NCBI RefSeq assembly: GCF_023702675.1
Contig: NZ_CP098478.1
Span: forward strand, 1 to 64,000
Origin: Acinetobacter sp. C26M
Lineage (GTDB): Bacteria > Pseudomonadota > Gammaproteobacteria > Pseudomonadales > Moraxellaceae
Direction: 5' to 3'
Length of the DNA stretch: 64,000 nt
In this document: positions 33,340 through 41,845 of the stretch, in pieces
Position numbering within the stretch: the stretch's first letter is position 1
Layout of the letters: each line of letters opens with the position of its first letter
Notes under the pieces: generated by a model
Seen by the model: the letters and a program-made list of their open reading frames with translations, nothing else
Database searches by the model: none
What the model was told of the DNA's origin: nothing
Position numbers and translations under genes: made by a program

Positions 33340-35169
33340 ATGCCTGATTATCGTTCGAAAACATCAACACATGGAAGAAATATGGCGGGCGCGCGTGGTT
33401 TATGGCGTGCGACCGGTATGAAAGATGAAGATTTTGGCAAACCAATTATTGCGGTGGTCAACTCATTTACCCAATTTGTTCCTGGTCACGTGCATCTTAA
33501 AGATTTAGGTCAACTTGTTGCGAGAGAAATTGAAGCTTCTGGTGGTGTCGCGAAAGAATTTAATACCATTGCCGTCGATGATGGTATTGCCATGGGTCAT
33601 GACGGGATGCTGTATTCACTGCCATCACGTGATTTGATTGCCGATTCTGTGGAATACATGGTCAATGCCCATTGCGCTGATGCCATGGTATGTATCTCGA
33701 ACTGTGACAAGATCACTCCAGGAATGCTGATGGCTGCGATGCGCCTGAACATTCCAGTGGTATTTGTGTCTGGCGGGCCAATGGAAGCGGGTAAAGTTAA
33801 ATTCCGCGGTGACGAAAAGGCGATTGACCTTGTTGATGCTATGGTGGTTGCAGCAGACGAAAGCTATACCGATGAAGAAGTTGCTGCGTTTGAACGCTCA
33901 GCATGTCCTACTTGTGGTTCATGCTCAGGGATGTTCACAGCTAACTCAATGAACTGCTTAACCGAAGCTTTAGGTTTGTCTTTACCGGGCAATGGTTCGA
34001 TCGTGGCGACGCATGCCAATCGTGAAAAATTGTTCTTAAGAGCAGGCCGTTTAGTGGTTGAACTGGCGAAACGCTACTACGAACAAAATGATGACAGTAT
34101 TTTGCCACGTTCAATTGCAACTAAAGCAGCATTTGAAAATGCCATGACTTTGGATATTGCAATGGGTGGCTCAACCAATACCGTATTGCATTTGCTTGCG
34201 GCTGCACATGAAGCAGAAGTTGATTTCACCATGGATGATATCGACCGTCTGTCTCGCCAAGTACCAGTATTGTCAAAAGTTGCACCTGCAAAACAAGACG
34301 TGCATATGGAAGATGTACACCGTGCAGGTGGCATCATGGCAATCTTGGGTGAGTTGGATCGTGCCAACTTATTGAATACCTCATGCCCAACCGTGCACGA
34401 ACCTACTCTGAAAGATGCATTAGACAAATGGGATATTATCCGTACAGAAGATGCGGACGTTTATGAGTTCTATCGTTCGTCTCCGGGTGGTATTCCAACT
34501 CAAGTAGCGTTCTCGCAGAACCGTTACTATTCAACTTTGGATGGTGATCGTGAGAAAGGCGTAATTCGTAATGCTGAACATGCCTTCTCTAAAGATGGTG
34601 GTTTGGCTGTACTTTACGGCAACATCGCTTTAGATGGCTGTATCGTAAAAACTGCGGGTGTAGATGAGTCGATCCTTAAATTCACTGGTACTGCGCGTGT
34701 TTTTGAAAGCCAAGATGCAGCGGTTGAAGCGATTTTGGATCATAAAATCGTTGCGGGCGATATCGTGGTGATTCGCTACGAAGGACCACGTGGCGGACCA
34801 GGGATGCAGGAAATGTTGTATCCAACCAGTTACTTGAAGTCGAAAGGTTTAGGTAAAGACTGTGCCTTGATTACCGATGGTCGTTTCTCGGGTGGTTCGT
34901 CAGGTTTGTCGATTGGTCACGTTTCTCCAGAAGCGGCTGAAGGTGGTGCAATTGGTCTAGTTGAAGATGGTGATACCATTCAAATCGATATTCCAAACCG
35001 TACCATTCACCTCGATATCGATGATGCAACCATGGCGCATCGCCGTACCGTTCAGGAAGCTAAAGGTTGGCATCCAGCAGAAGAGCGTAAACGTAAAGTG
35101 TCTAAGTCATTGAAGATTTACGCAATGCATTCGACCAGTGCAGCCAAAGGCGCAGTACGAGTTTTGTAA
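33340..35169 (+). CDS. ilvD: Dihydroxy-acid dehydratase
   Basis: Fe-S enzyme that dehydrates 2,3-dihydroxy acids in the final shared step of valine and isoleucine synthesis. From ATG 33340 ([14 protein letters not shown]) it has 609 residues. The Fe-S ligands are in [12 protein letters not shown] near residue 117 and [18 protein letters not shown] near 189. The C-terminal block [15 protein letters not shown] is also present. I chose this start because the added 14 residues from ATG 33298 do not resemble the family. It is a single gene with a terminator immediately after it. Confidence 0.96.
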   Translation: MPDYRSKTSTHGRNMAGARGLWRATGMKDEDFGKPIIAVVNSFTQFVPGHVHLKDLGQLVAREIEASGGVAKEFNTIAVDDGIAMGHDGMLYSLPSRDLIADSVEYMVNAHCADAMVCISNCDKITPGMLMAAMRLNIPVVFVSGGPMEAGKVKFRGDEKAIDLVDAMVVAADESYTDEEVAAFERSACPTCGSCSGMFTANSMNCLTEALGLSLPGNGSIVATHANREKLFLRAGRLVVELAKRYYEQNDDSILPRSIATKAAFENAMTLDIAMGGSTNTVLHLLAAAHEAEVDFTMDDIDRLSRQVPVLSKVAPAKQDVHMEDVHRAGGIMAILGELDRANLLNTSCPTVHEPTLKDALDKWDIIRTEDADVYEFYRSSPGGIPTQVAFSQNRYYSTLDGDREKGVIRNAEHAFSKDGGLAVLYGNIALDGCIVKTAGVDESILKFTGTARVFESQDAAVEAILDHKIVAGDIVVIRYEGPRGGPGMQEMLYPTSYLKSKGLGKDCALITDGRFSGGSSGLSIGHVSPEAAEGGAIGLVEDGDTIQIDIPNRTIHLDIDDATMAHRRTVQEAKGWHPAEERKRKVSKSLKIYAMHSTSAAKGAVRVL

Positions 35170-35178
35170 TCCCTTTTG

Positions 35179-35207
35179 GTCCCTCTTTAATTAAGAGGGA
35201 CTTTTTT
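35179..35207 (+). terminator. Rho-independent terminator of ilvD
   Basis: GTCCCTCTT and AAGAGGGAC form a 9-bp stem followed by TTTTTT, 9 bp after the ilvD stop. Confidence 0.93.
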
Positions 35208-35317
35208 GTCATTTTATAAGATACTGAACAAACTTATTGGCTCACTTGCTCTTTATTCAATACAAGTTTGGGCATATTTATCTATCTTTCAATTTATGAC
35301 CATTAGAGGCTATCGAC

Positions 35318-36607
35318 ATGTCTTTGTTACGTCGTTGGTTTGATCCCCTCCGATCGAGTTGGTTTTACCAAAAACCTTCGCGTCAGGCGGTGTTACCTAC
35401 GGAACAGGGTTTAAGCATTTACCTGCGTCTAGACGATGTTTATAGCTATCTTGCAGTACAACAACTGGATCAGCTCAATGAAATCCTGAGTGATGAGTTG
35501 AAACCCTTAAAAGTGATTATCTCGAGGCAGGACGCAGAGCCTCCGAATGGAATGTCCAAGCAGGAATGGCTCAGTTATTGTTTAAATGATGCCAAGATTC
35601 TTGCCAAGCAACATCGTTTTGGCTTTGATGACACTCCAGAAATCCCCAGCGCAGAAGCATTACAACAAGCTGAAACCATTCTTCGAAACACTCCCTTACG
35701 TGAACAGAACTTCTTACATTTATTGGAAGATGTGTTTCATATGCTGTGGCAACAACAATATGGCAAATTACGTACCCTCTATGCCATGGCCAGTCGGCAC
35801 CAAAGCCCTCAAGATTATCCTGAACGTATTTTTAAAGATGTGCCCGTTGCTGCCAGCTATTTCGAATTTGGTGAGCGTAAATATCAAGCCGTTGATGATT
35901 TATTGCGTTTGACTCGCCGTCTGAAACAACAAAAATTACTGACTGGAAATCCAATTTTCCTGATTAATCATATCGAATGGCGCGAGCATTTGATCAATGA
36001 TGGTGAGTCACTTACCGAAGTCCAAGCCATGCATCCTGAGCTAGACTTATACATTGCGCTTGAAGATCCAATGAGCTGGTTGTTATTGGCCTATATCAAA
36101 GAAGAACTGGCTAATTATTATAATATTCAGTTGAAGGTTTTTCCGCTGAGTTATCATGGGCGAGACTGGTTTGATTGGAGTCTGGCAACCCGTGTTTCCA
36201 AGCGAACACAAGTGACATTTACGCCGTTCTGCCGTCCAACCAAAGAAGCGACGTATGAGATGGCGCGACTGTTTTATAGTGTGCCTGAAGAACAGCAAGT
36301 CGATTGTATCCACCAGATTTTTGAAGGGGTGTGGACACGGGGTAAAGACTTGTCATTTAAAGCCCATTTTCAGCGCATGCAAAAGCGTCTAGAGATCGAG
36401 GACATCACTGAACAGGATGTCGAAGCTCTACTGAAACAGAATGATGAACTATGCCAGCAAAAGCATCAGCCAGATTTTCCTGTACTAGAATTACGTATAG
36501 ATGGACAGAGCTACGTTTTCAATAGTCTGTATCGGGTTTGGATGATTGAAAGCATTATCAGCAATGTGTTGGAAGACAAATATAGAACGGCCTCAAGCTC
36601 TGCCTGA
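35318..36607 (+). CDS. Protein with two DsbA/HCCA-isomerase-like (thioredoxin-fold) halves
   Basis: Protein of 429 residues with no signal peptide. Two segments look like the start of a DsbA-type or 2-hydroxychromene-2-carboxylate isomerase-type domain: LSIYLRLDDVYSYLAVQQLDQL near residue 31 and LDLYIALEDPMSWLLLAYIKEEL near 247. Each is followed by a helical insert, and each half ends with a strand such as GNPIFLINHIEWREH (near 210) or LRIDGQSYVFNSLYRVW (near 390). Neither half has a CxxC motif, so disulfide exchange is unlikely; a glutathione-dependent isomerase or transferase-like role, or loss of catalysis, is possible. GAGG lies 9 bp before the ATG. The function is unknown. Confidence 0.7.
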   Translation: MSLLRRWFDPLRSSWFYQKPSRQAVLPTEQGLSIYLRLDDVYSYLAVQQLDQLNEILSDELKPLKVIISRQDAEPPNGMSKQEWLSYCLNDAKILAKQHRFGFDDTPEIPSAEALQQAETILRNTPLREQNFLHLLEDVFHMLWQQQYGKLRTLYAMASRHQSPQDYPERIFKDVPVAASYFEFGERKYQAVDDLLRLTRRLKQQKLLTGNPIFLINHIEWREHLINDGESLTEVQAMHPELDLYIALEDPMSWLLLAYIKEELANYYNIQLKVFPLSYHGRDWFDWSLATRVSKRTQVTFTPFCRPTKEATYEMARLFYSVPEEQQVDCIHQIFEGVWTRGKDLSFKAHFQRMQKRLEIEDITEQDVEALLKQNDELCQQKHQPDFPVLELRIDGQSYVFNSLYRVWMIESIISNVLEDKYRTASSSA

Positions 36608-36658
36608 GGCCTGCTCCCAAAAATAAGAATAGGGCAAACCTCGCTTTTTTCGTAGCAT

Positions 36659-36681
36659 AACTCCGACGCAACATCGGAGAC
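36659..36681 (+). promoter_or_regulatory. Hairpin overlapping the ribosome-binding site of the TauE/SafE gene
   Basis: CTCCGA and TCGGAG form a 6-bp GC-rich stem with a 7-nt loop. The 3' arm contains GGAG, the Shine-Dalgarno for the GTG start at 36688, so folding would hide it. It is short and could occur by chance. Confidence 0.4.
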
Positions 36682-36687
36682 TTGGGC

Positions 36688-37419
36688 GTGACTTTTTTAG
36701 CAATTATTGTGATGGTATTTGTCTTTGCAGGCATGATTAAAGGCATGATCGGCTTAGGCTTACCTGCGGTCTCAATGGGGCTACTCACAATTGCCATGAG
36801 TCCTTTTCAGGCTGCCTCACTGCTGATCGTTCCGTCCATGATTACCAATATCTGGCAGCTCTTTGCTGAGGGGCGGGTCTGGACTTTCGTACGCCGCTTC
36901 TGGTCTTTGTTGCTTGGGATTGTGGTTGGATCGGTCTGGAGTTTTTTACCCACTTTAAGCCAAAGCCATGGTCAAAGCAGTGAAATTCTATTGGGTACGA
37001 TGCTGATACTGTACGGGCTTTATGGTTTATGCGTTAAGAATCTGCCCCACTTGGGCAAATATGAGCATTGGTTATCTCCCTTGGTGGGTTATATCGGTGG
37101 TGCGGTCACTGTAGCAACAGGGGTTGTGATTATTCCTGTGGTGCCTTATTTGCAGTCTTTACATCTAAACCGTGATGAGCTGGTTCAAGCTTTAGGATTA
37201 ACCTTTACCGTGTCCACCATTTGCTTGGCAGTATTTCTACAGCATAACCCAATGCAGGGAATCACACTGGACTATCGTTTATCGGCTGTTGCCTTGGTAG
37301 CAGCTTTGGTCGGGATGTGGTTGGGTAAAAAAATCCGCTATCAACTGAATGAGCAACGCTTCCGTCGTCTATTTTTTATGGGGCTGGTCGCTTTAGGTGG
37401 CTATATGCTATCGCATTAA
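36688..37419 (+). CDS. Sulfite exporter TauE/SafE family membrane protein
   Basis: Inner-membrane protein of 243 residues from GTG 36688 with about 7-8 hydrophobic helices. The first helix has VFAGMIKGMIGLGLPAVSMG, the glycine-rich TauE/SafE signature, and a matching repeat occurs in the second half (GYIGGAVTVATGVVIIPVVPYLQ, near residue 130). Family members export sulfite or sulfonates or related anions; the substrate here is unknown. I chose GTG 36688 because GGAG lies 8 bp upstream, while the TTG at 36682 would be too close. It converges with a LysR gene 12 bp away. Confidence 0.85.
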   Translation: MTFLAIIVMVFVFAGMIKGMIGLGLPAVSMGLLTIAMSPFQAASLLIVPSMITNIWQLFAEGRVWTFVRRFWSLLLGIVVGSVWSFLPTLSQSHGQSSEILLGTMLILYGLYGLCVKNLPHLGKYEHWLSPLVGYIGGAVTVATGVVIIPVVPYLQSLHLNRDELVQALGLTFTVSTICLAVFLQHNPMQGITLDYRLSAVALVAALVGMWLGKKIRYQLNEQRFRRLFFMGLVALGGYMLSH

Positions 37420-37431
37420 TTTTGCTGTGAA

Positions 37432-38322
37432 CTAAGGACGATGCTGCAATAAAAAATCTGCAAATTGCTGATAAGTCTCGGGTAGTTGACTGAAATCCTG
37501 CGTTGCTAACAGCAGCTTCCGATTAGCCCATGCTCCCAACAGCTGTACCGTGTGGAAATCATAGTCTGGCTCTAAACGCTGCGCAGCACGGGCAGGCATA
37601 ATCGCTATGCCGACGCCTTTCGCCACCACTTCAGCAATCGCAGCAAAATTGGGTAAACGCAAACGGTATTGGATATTAAAGCCCAGTAACTTGGCCTGGG
37701 TTTCGATAGATTGCTGCAAAGAATGATGTGGCATCAACCCAATAAAGCCAAAATGTAAGGCATCGACCAGATTTAATTGTGTGTATTGAGCAAGGGCATG
37801 TGAGGCTGGGCAAATCAGTACCAAGGGGTCACTGGCAAATTCTTGGGTCTGCAAAGGGCGAATATCAAAGAAACTGGAAACCAAGCCGAGCTTAGCGATG
37901 CCTTTGCCTAGAGCGGTAATAATCTCTGAACTTTCTGCTTCATGTAAGTCAATATTGATGTCAGGATGTCGCATCAGATATTGCGGTAACAGTGGCGGCA
38001 GATATTCACTTTGTGCCGAAGAGTTGCACCACAGGGTTAAGGATTCGGGTTGTTGTTGTCGAAAGCGTTGCATCTCTTGTTCGAGCTGATCTTTTTGGCG
38101 GATCATACGTCGCGCATGTTCGGCCAAAGCATGTCCGGCTGTAGTTAATTCAACGCCAGTGGTTTGTCGAGTAAATAAAGGGGTATCAAAATATTGCTCG
38201 AGCTTTTTAATTCGTTCGCTCGCGGCTTGTAATGAAATTGCAGAACGTTCAGCCCCTTTGGTCAGACTACCCGTGCTGGTGATATGCAGAAATAACTGTA
38301 AATCAAAAAAATCAAAACGCAT
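37432..38322 (-). CDS. LysR family transcriptional regulator
   Basis: DNA-binding regulator of 296 residues. The N-terminal winged helix-turn-helix (about 1-65) has the LysR pattern FLHITSTGSLTKGAERSAIS followed by RIKKLEQYFDTPLFTR. A C-terminal effector-binding domain covers about 90-296. The effector and targets are unknown; the convergent TauE/SafE gene at 36688 is a neighbour but need not be a target. The two tandem LysR genes here are distinct in sequence. Confidence 0.9.
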   Translation of the reverse strand: MRFDFFDLQLFLHITSTGSLTKGAERSAISLQAASERIKKLEQYFDTPLFTRQTTGVELTTAGHALAEHARRMIRQKDQLEQEMQRFRQQQPESLTLWCNSSAQSEYLPPLLPQYLMRHPDINIDLHEAESSEIITALGKGIAKLGLVSSFFDIRPLQTQEFASDPLVLICPASHALAQYTQLNLVDALHFGFIGLMPHHSLQQSIETQAKLLGFNIQYRLRLPNFAAIAEVVAKGVGIAIMPARAAQRLEPDYDFHTVQLLGAWANRKLLLATQDFSQLPETYQQFADFLLQHRP

Positions 38323-38424
38323 GATGGCAACGCATTGAAATGCAAAAAATCATCATACTAAAAATAAGATTGATAAAGATAGAGGACTTAAGTGCAGCAT
38401 CCCTGCTGTTCAGGGGAGGGTGTT

Positions 38425-39327
38425 TTAACGCTGATCTAAAGGATGGTCTTTAAACAACTGCACGATCCATTCAATAAACACTCTTTGTCTCGGTGAAACC
38501 CGTGTTTTTGAGGGGTAGAGCAATGAGACAGGTAAAGCGGGAACAGCATATTGGGTTAGCACTGGGGAGAGTTGGCCATTTTCAATTTGCTGTAAATGAC
38601 CGTAACGTGGTACCTGAATAATGCCAAAGCCTTGTTCTGCCGCTGCCGAATAGGTGTAAGCGCCATTCACTTGAATTAATACAGGTAAATCATAAAACTC
38701 GACTTTATGCTGAATCAAAAATTCTAAGGGAAGCGCTTTTTGCCGGGCTGTAGAATAGAAGCCCACCATAAAATGCTGTTTTAATTCACTCAGTGTGTTC
38801 GGTGTACCGTATTTTTTGAGATATTCAGGACTTGCGAGAGTGACTTGCTGAATCTGGCCTAAGGGTCTGACCACTAGCTCGCTATTATTTAAATGTCCAA
38901 TCCGAATCACACAGTCGATGCCTTCTTTAATCAGATCAACATAGCGATCACTTTCAGTCAGTTGTAATTGAATTTGTGGGTATTCACTGAGGAACTGATG
39001 CAATTTTGGCAGAATAAAATGTGCGGCAAAGATACCGTGAACTTCGACCTTTAAGATACCTTGCGGTTTGGCATGTAAAAAATCATGATCTGATTCATCA
39101 ATATAAGCCAGAATATATTTACAGCGTTGATAGTACAGATGGCCTTCGTCAGTCGGATTCACTTGTCGTGTGGTTCGAAACAGTAAGCGGGTATTCAGCT
39201 GTGTTTCTAATTGTTTAATCGCATCTGTCAGAGTTGAGCGCGGTAAGTTCAGGATCTGCGCTGCTTTGGTAAAACTTCGCTGCTCAACCACATGTACGAA
39301 TGCTGACATGGCATTTAACTTGTCCAT
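38425..39327 (-). CDS. LysR family transcriptional regulator divergent from an SDR gene
   Basis: Regulator of 300 residues. The N-terminal helix-turn-helix is MSAFVHVVEQRSFTKAAQIL, continuing with the recognition helix NLPRSTLTDAIKQLE. The sequence resembles the group that contains E. coli YhjC/DmlR-like proteins. It is divergently transcribed from the short-chain dehydrogenase gene at 39451, the classic arrangement in which a LysR protein controls its neighbour and itself; the 123-bp gap holds an AT-rich segment that could bind it. The effector is unknown. Confidence 0.9.
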   Translation of the reverse strand: MDKLNAMSAFVHVVEQRSFTKAAQILNLPRSTLTDAIKQLETQLNTRLLFRTTRQVNPTDEGHLYYQRCKYILAYIDESDHDFLHAKPQGILKVEVHGIFAAHFILPKLHQFLSEYPQIQLQLTESDRYVDLIKEGIDCVIRIGHLNNSELVVRPLGQIQQVTLASPEYLKKYGTPNTLSELKQHFMVGFYSTARQKALPLEFLIQHKVEFYDLPVLIQVNGAYTYSAAAEQGFGIIQVPRYGHLQQIENGQLSPVLTQYAVPALPVSLLYPSKTRVSPRQRVFIEWIVQLFKDHPLDQR

Positions 39328-39450
39328 AGGTTTGATTCTTTTGTTCGCTCTATCCGTATAAAGAAGCCGAAATTTGATAGATTATCTTGTTCTCACTGAA
39401 CAGTATCATAGATTGTATTTCGTGATAAGTCGGCTTGGATGAGGTTAAAA

Positions 39451-40197
39451 ATGAATACACCATCAAATGAGAAAAAAGTGATTTTGATTACAGGGGCATC
39501 CAGAGGCATTGGTGCTTTTACCGCGACTTTATTGGCACAACAGGGTCATCAGATCGTGATTAATTACGCACGCAATGATCTAGAAGCAAATCAGTTGGTT
39601 GAACAAATTAAAGTTGCAGGCGGTACGGCAAGTGCATTTAAAGCAGATATTAGTCAGTCATATCAAGTTGAGCAGCTATTTGAATATGTCATCCAAAGCT
39701 ATGGACGAGTGGATGTACTGATTAATAATGCGGGCATCATGTGCTTGCAAAAAATTGAAGCTTTAGATGATGAAACCATTGAAAAGGTTTTAGCGATTAA
39801 TTTAAAAGGTAGCTTATATACCATGCGCGAGGCAGCGAAACGACTTGAGCAGGGTGGAAAAATTATCAATCTCTCCAGTAGTGTGATTGGTATGAAGCTA
39901 GAAGGGTATGGCATTTATACCGCTTCTAAAGCAGCCATCGAAGCTCTGACTGCTATCCTTGCTAAAGAATTAAGAGGCAAAAATATTACCGTTAATGCCA
40001 TTGCACCTGGGCCAACAGCGACGGAGTTATTTTTTGAGGGCAAGAGTGAGGCATTGATTGCTCAGTTGGCCAAAGCAGCTCCTTTAGAGCGTTTAGGTAC
40101 AGTGGAAGATATTGCTGCGGTGCTTGATTTTGCTGTGAGTGACGCGAGTAACTGGATTAATGCACAGGTGATTAGAGCCAATGGTGGCATTATCTAG
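39451..40197 (+). CDS. Short-chain dehydrogenase/reductase
   Basis: Cytosolic NAD(P)-dependent SDR of 248 residues. The cofactor motif TGASRGIG is near residue 14, NNAG near 90, and the catalytic Ser, Tyr and Lys are in SSSVIGM near 143 and YGIYTASKAA near 153. The length fits the classical SDRs, close to 3-oxoacyl-ACP reductase-like members. I chose ATG 39451, with GAGG about 7 bp upstream; an ATG at 39439 overlaps that Shine-Dalgarno. The substrate is unknown. It is divergent from a LysR gene that probably regulates it. Confidence 0.88.
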   Translation: MNTPSNEKKVILITGASRGIGAFTATLLAQQGHQIVINYARNDLEANQLVEQIKVAGGTASAFKADISQSYQVEQLFEYVIQSYGRVDVLINNAGIMCLQKIEALDDETIEKVLAINLKGSLYTMREAAKRLEQGGKIINLSSSVIGMKLEGYGIYTASKAAIEALTAILAKELRGKNITVNAIAPGPTATELFFEGKSEALIAQLAKAAPLERLGTVEDIAAVLDFAVSDASNWINAQVIRANGGII

Positions 40198-40213
40198 AGG
40201 TCCTCAAAATAAA

Positions 40214-40233
40214 AAGGCAGCTTGCGCTGCCTT
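40214..40233 (-). terminator. Terminator of the nucleobase permease gene
   Basis: AAGGCAGC and GCTGCCTT form an 8-bp stem with a 4-nt loop and a T-rich run on the minus strand, just after the permease stop. It also lies 17 bp after the convergent SDR stop. Confidence 0.85.
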
Positions 40234-40240
40234 CAAAGTT

Positions 40241-41536
40241 TTAATTTTTATCTTTTAAACTGAATAGCAGATTCAGGAAAATCGCAGCAAAAGTTGCGGT
40301 TCCAATACCACCTAAATTAAAGTTACCAAATAACAATTCAAAATTGCCTGCACCTAAAATAATGGTGACAGAGGCAATGATCAGATTTTTATTGTTTGAG
40401 AAATCAACTTTATTTTCGATCCAGATCTTTGCACCTGCAATAGTAATTAAACCGAAGACCACAATTGAAGCCCCTGTGAGGACTGCGGTTGGGATAGTAC
40501 TAATCACCGCACCAAATTTTGGAGAAAGTCCTAGGAAAATTGCAAACACGCCTGCGATGACAAAGACAATCGTAGAATAAACGCGGGTCACTGCCATCAC
40601 ACCAATATTTTCACCGTAGGTGGTCATACCTGGCGCACCAACACCACCTGACAAGGTCGTGGCTAAACCATCAGCAACAAATGCTTTGCCCAGTTGTGGG
40701 GTCAGGTTTTCGCCAGTCATTGCACCCACAGCTTTAATGTGACCAAGATTCTCCGCCACTAATATCAATGCGACTGGCGCAATAATCAGAATCGCATTTA
40801 AATCAAAAGTTGGATGTGAAAAGCTTGGGATACCAAACCATGATGCTGCTGCGATTTGGGAGAAATCAATCGGTTTGCCATAGCCTAAAACATTGGTTGC
40901 AATGGCATAAATCGCATAGGCAATCAGTAGGCCAACGAGTAACAATAAACGCTGTAATAGACCTTTGGTAAAGACCGCTATAATACCCATACTCAGTACA
41001 GTAATCAGTGCCATCCACATTTCAAATGGTTGCCCTGCAACGCCTTTAATGGTGACAGGTGCAAGGTTGAGACCGATGATCATCACGATCGCACCAGTTA
41101 CCACAGGTGGCATCAGTTTTTCAATCCAGCGTGTGCCTGTGAGCATCACTGCAAAGCCGATCAAGGCATAAAAAATACCACAGGCAACGATACCGCCTAA
41201 TGCAACAGAAAGATTAGGGTTGGCACCTGAACCCGTGATATGGCCTGTTGCCGCAGCAACTACGCCAATAAAAGCAAAGCTTGACCCTAAATAACTAGGA
41301 ACACGCCCACCTGTGATCAGGAAGAAAATAATGGTACAGATCCCTGACATTAAAATGGCAAGGTTTGGGCTAAAGCCCATTAATAAGGGTGCTAGAACAG
41401 TCGCACCGAACATTGCAAACGCGTGTTGAACCCCGAGCACCGCACTTTGTAAGGGCGGTAAATATTCATTTGTCGCAACAGGGCGATGATCGATCTTCCC
41501 CTGATACGGCTGCCATTTTGGAAACCAACTTGACAT
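40241..41536 (-). CDS. NCS2 family nucleobase permease (uracil-xanthine type)
   Basis: Inner-membrane nucleobase:cation symporter of 431 residues with about 14 hydrophobic segments. Near the N terminus is GVQHAFAMFGATVLAPLLMG, the UraA/XanQ start, and the central VAENLGHIKAVG near 260 carries the conserved substrate-binding Glu. It ends at about residue 425 with a short basic tail. The UraA or RutG branch, carrying uracil or pyrimidines, is most likely, but xanthine cannot be excluded. No purine or pyrimidine genes adjoin it. Confidence 0.88.
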   Translation of the reverse strand: MSSWFPKWQPYQGKIDHRPVATNEYLPPLQSAVLGVQHAFAMFGATVLAPLLMGFSPNLAILMSGICTIIFFLITGGRVPSYLGSSFAFIGVVAAATGHITGSGANPNLSVALGGIVACGIFYALIGFAVMLTGTRWIEKLMPPVVTGAIVMIIGLNLAPVTIKGVAGQPFEMWMALITVLSMGIIAVFTKGLLQRLLLLVGLLIAYAIYAIATNVLGYGKPIDFSQIAAASWFGIPSFSHPTFDLNAILIIAPVALILVAENLGHIKAVGAMTGENLTPQLGKAFVADGLATTLSGGVGAPGMTTYGENIGVMAVTRVYSTIVFVIAGVFAIFLGLSPKFGAVISTIPTAVLTGASIVVFGLITIAGAKIWIENKVDFSNNKNLIIASVTIILGAGNFELLFGNFNLGGIGTATFAAIFLNLLFSLKDKN

Positions 41537-41845
41537 AAATTAGACTCATTATGTGATATCAGCGCGTATGATACCCTGTCTTAAAACGAGCTTTCACCTA
41601 TAAGCCATTGAGAATATTGCCAGAACAGGCATTGCGAGTTTATGTTTTTACCTTTTGGTAAAATTTGTTTCAAAATAAGCTAGCGGTTTTATTATTTATT
41701 TTCGTGCTGATACTTTGAAAAGTTAACTCTCTTATTTTAAAAATATTTTTTGAAATTTTTCTATTTTTTTAATTGAAGTGGCATATTTTGCCAATCTCGC
41801 CATCAATAGTTGTGATTTCTATCGATGGCAAGGCTGGCGTTCGAC
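41537..41845. other. Intergenic region between the permease and ppc
   Basis: This 309-bp very AT-rich gap must contain the permease promoter. Near the ppc end, 41801-41826 holds an imperfect inverted repeat (GCCATCAATAG and CTATCGATGGC) that may be a ppc terminator, but it has no T run. No gene is visible. Confidence 0.5.

Noticed and set aside
36590..36612. GCCTCAAGCTCTGCCTGAGGC at the end of the 35318 gene as a terminator
   Set aside because: The stem overlaps the stop codon and no T run follows on either strand, so there is little support.
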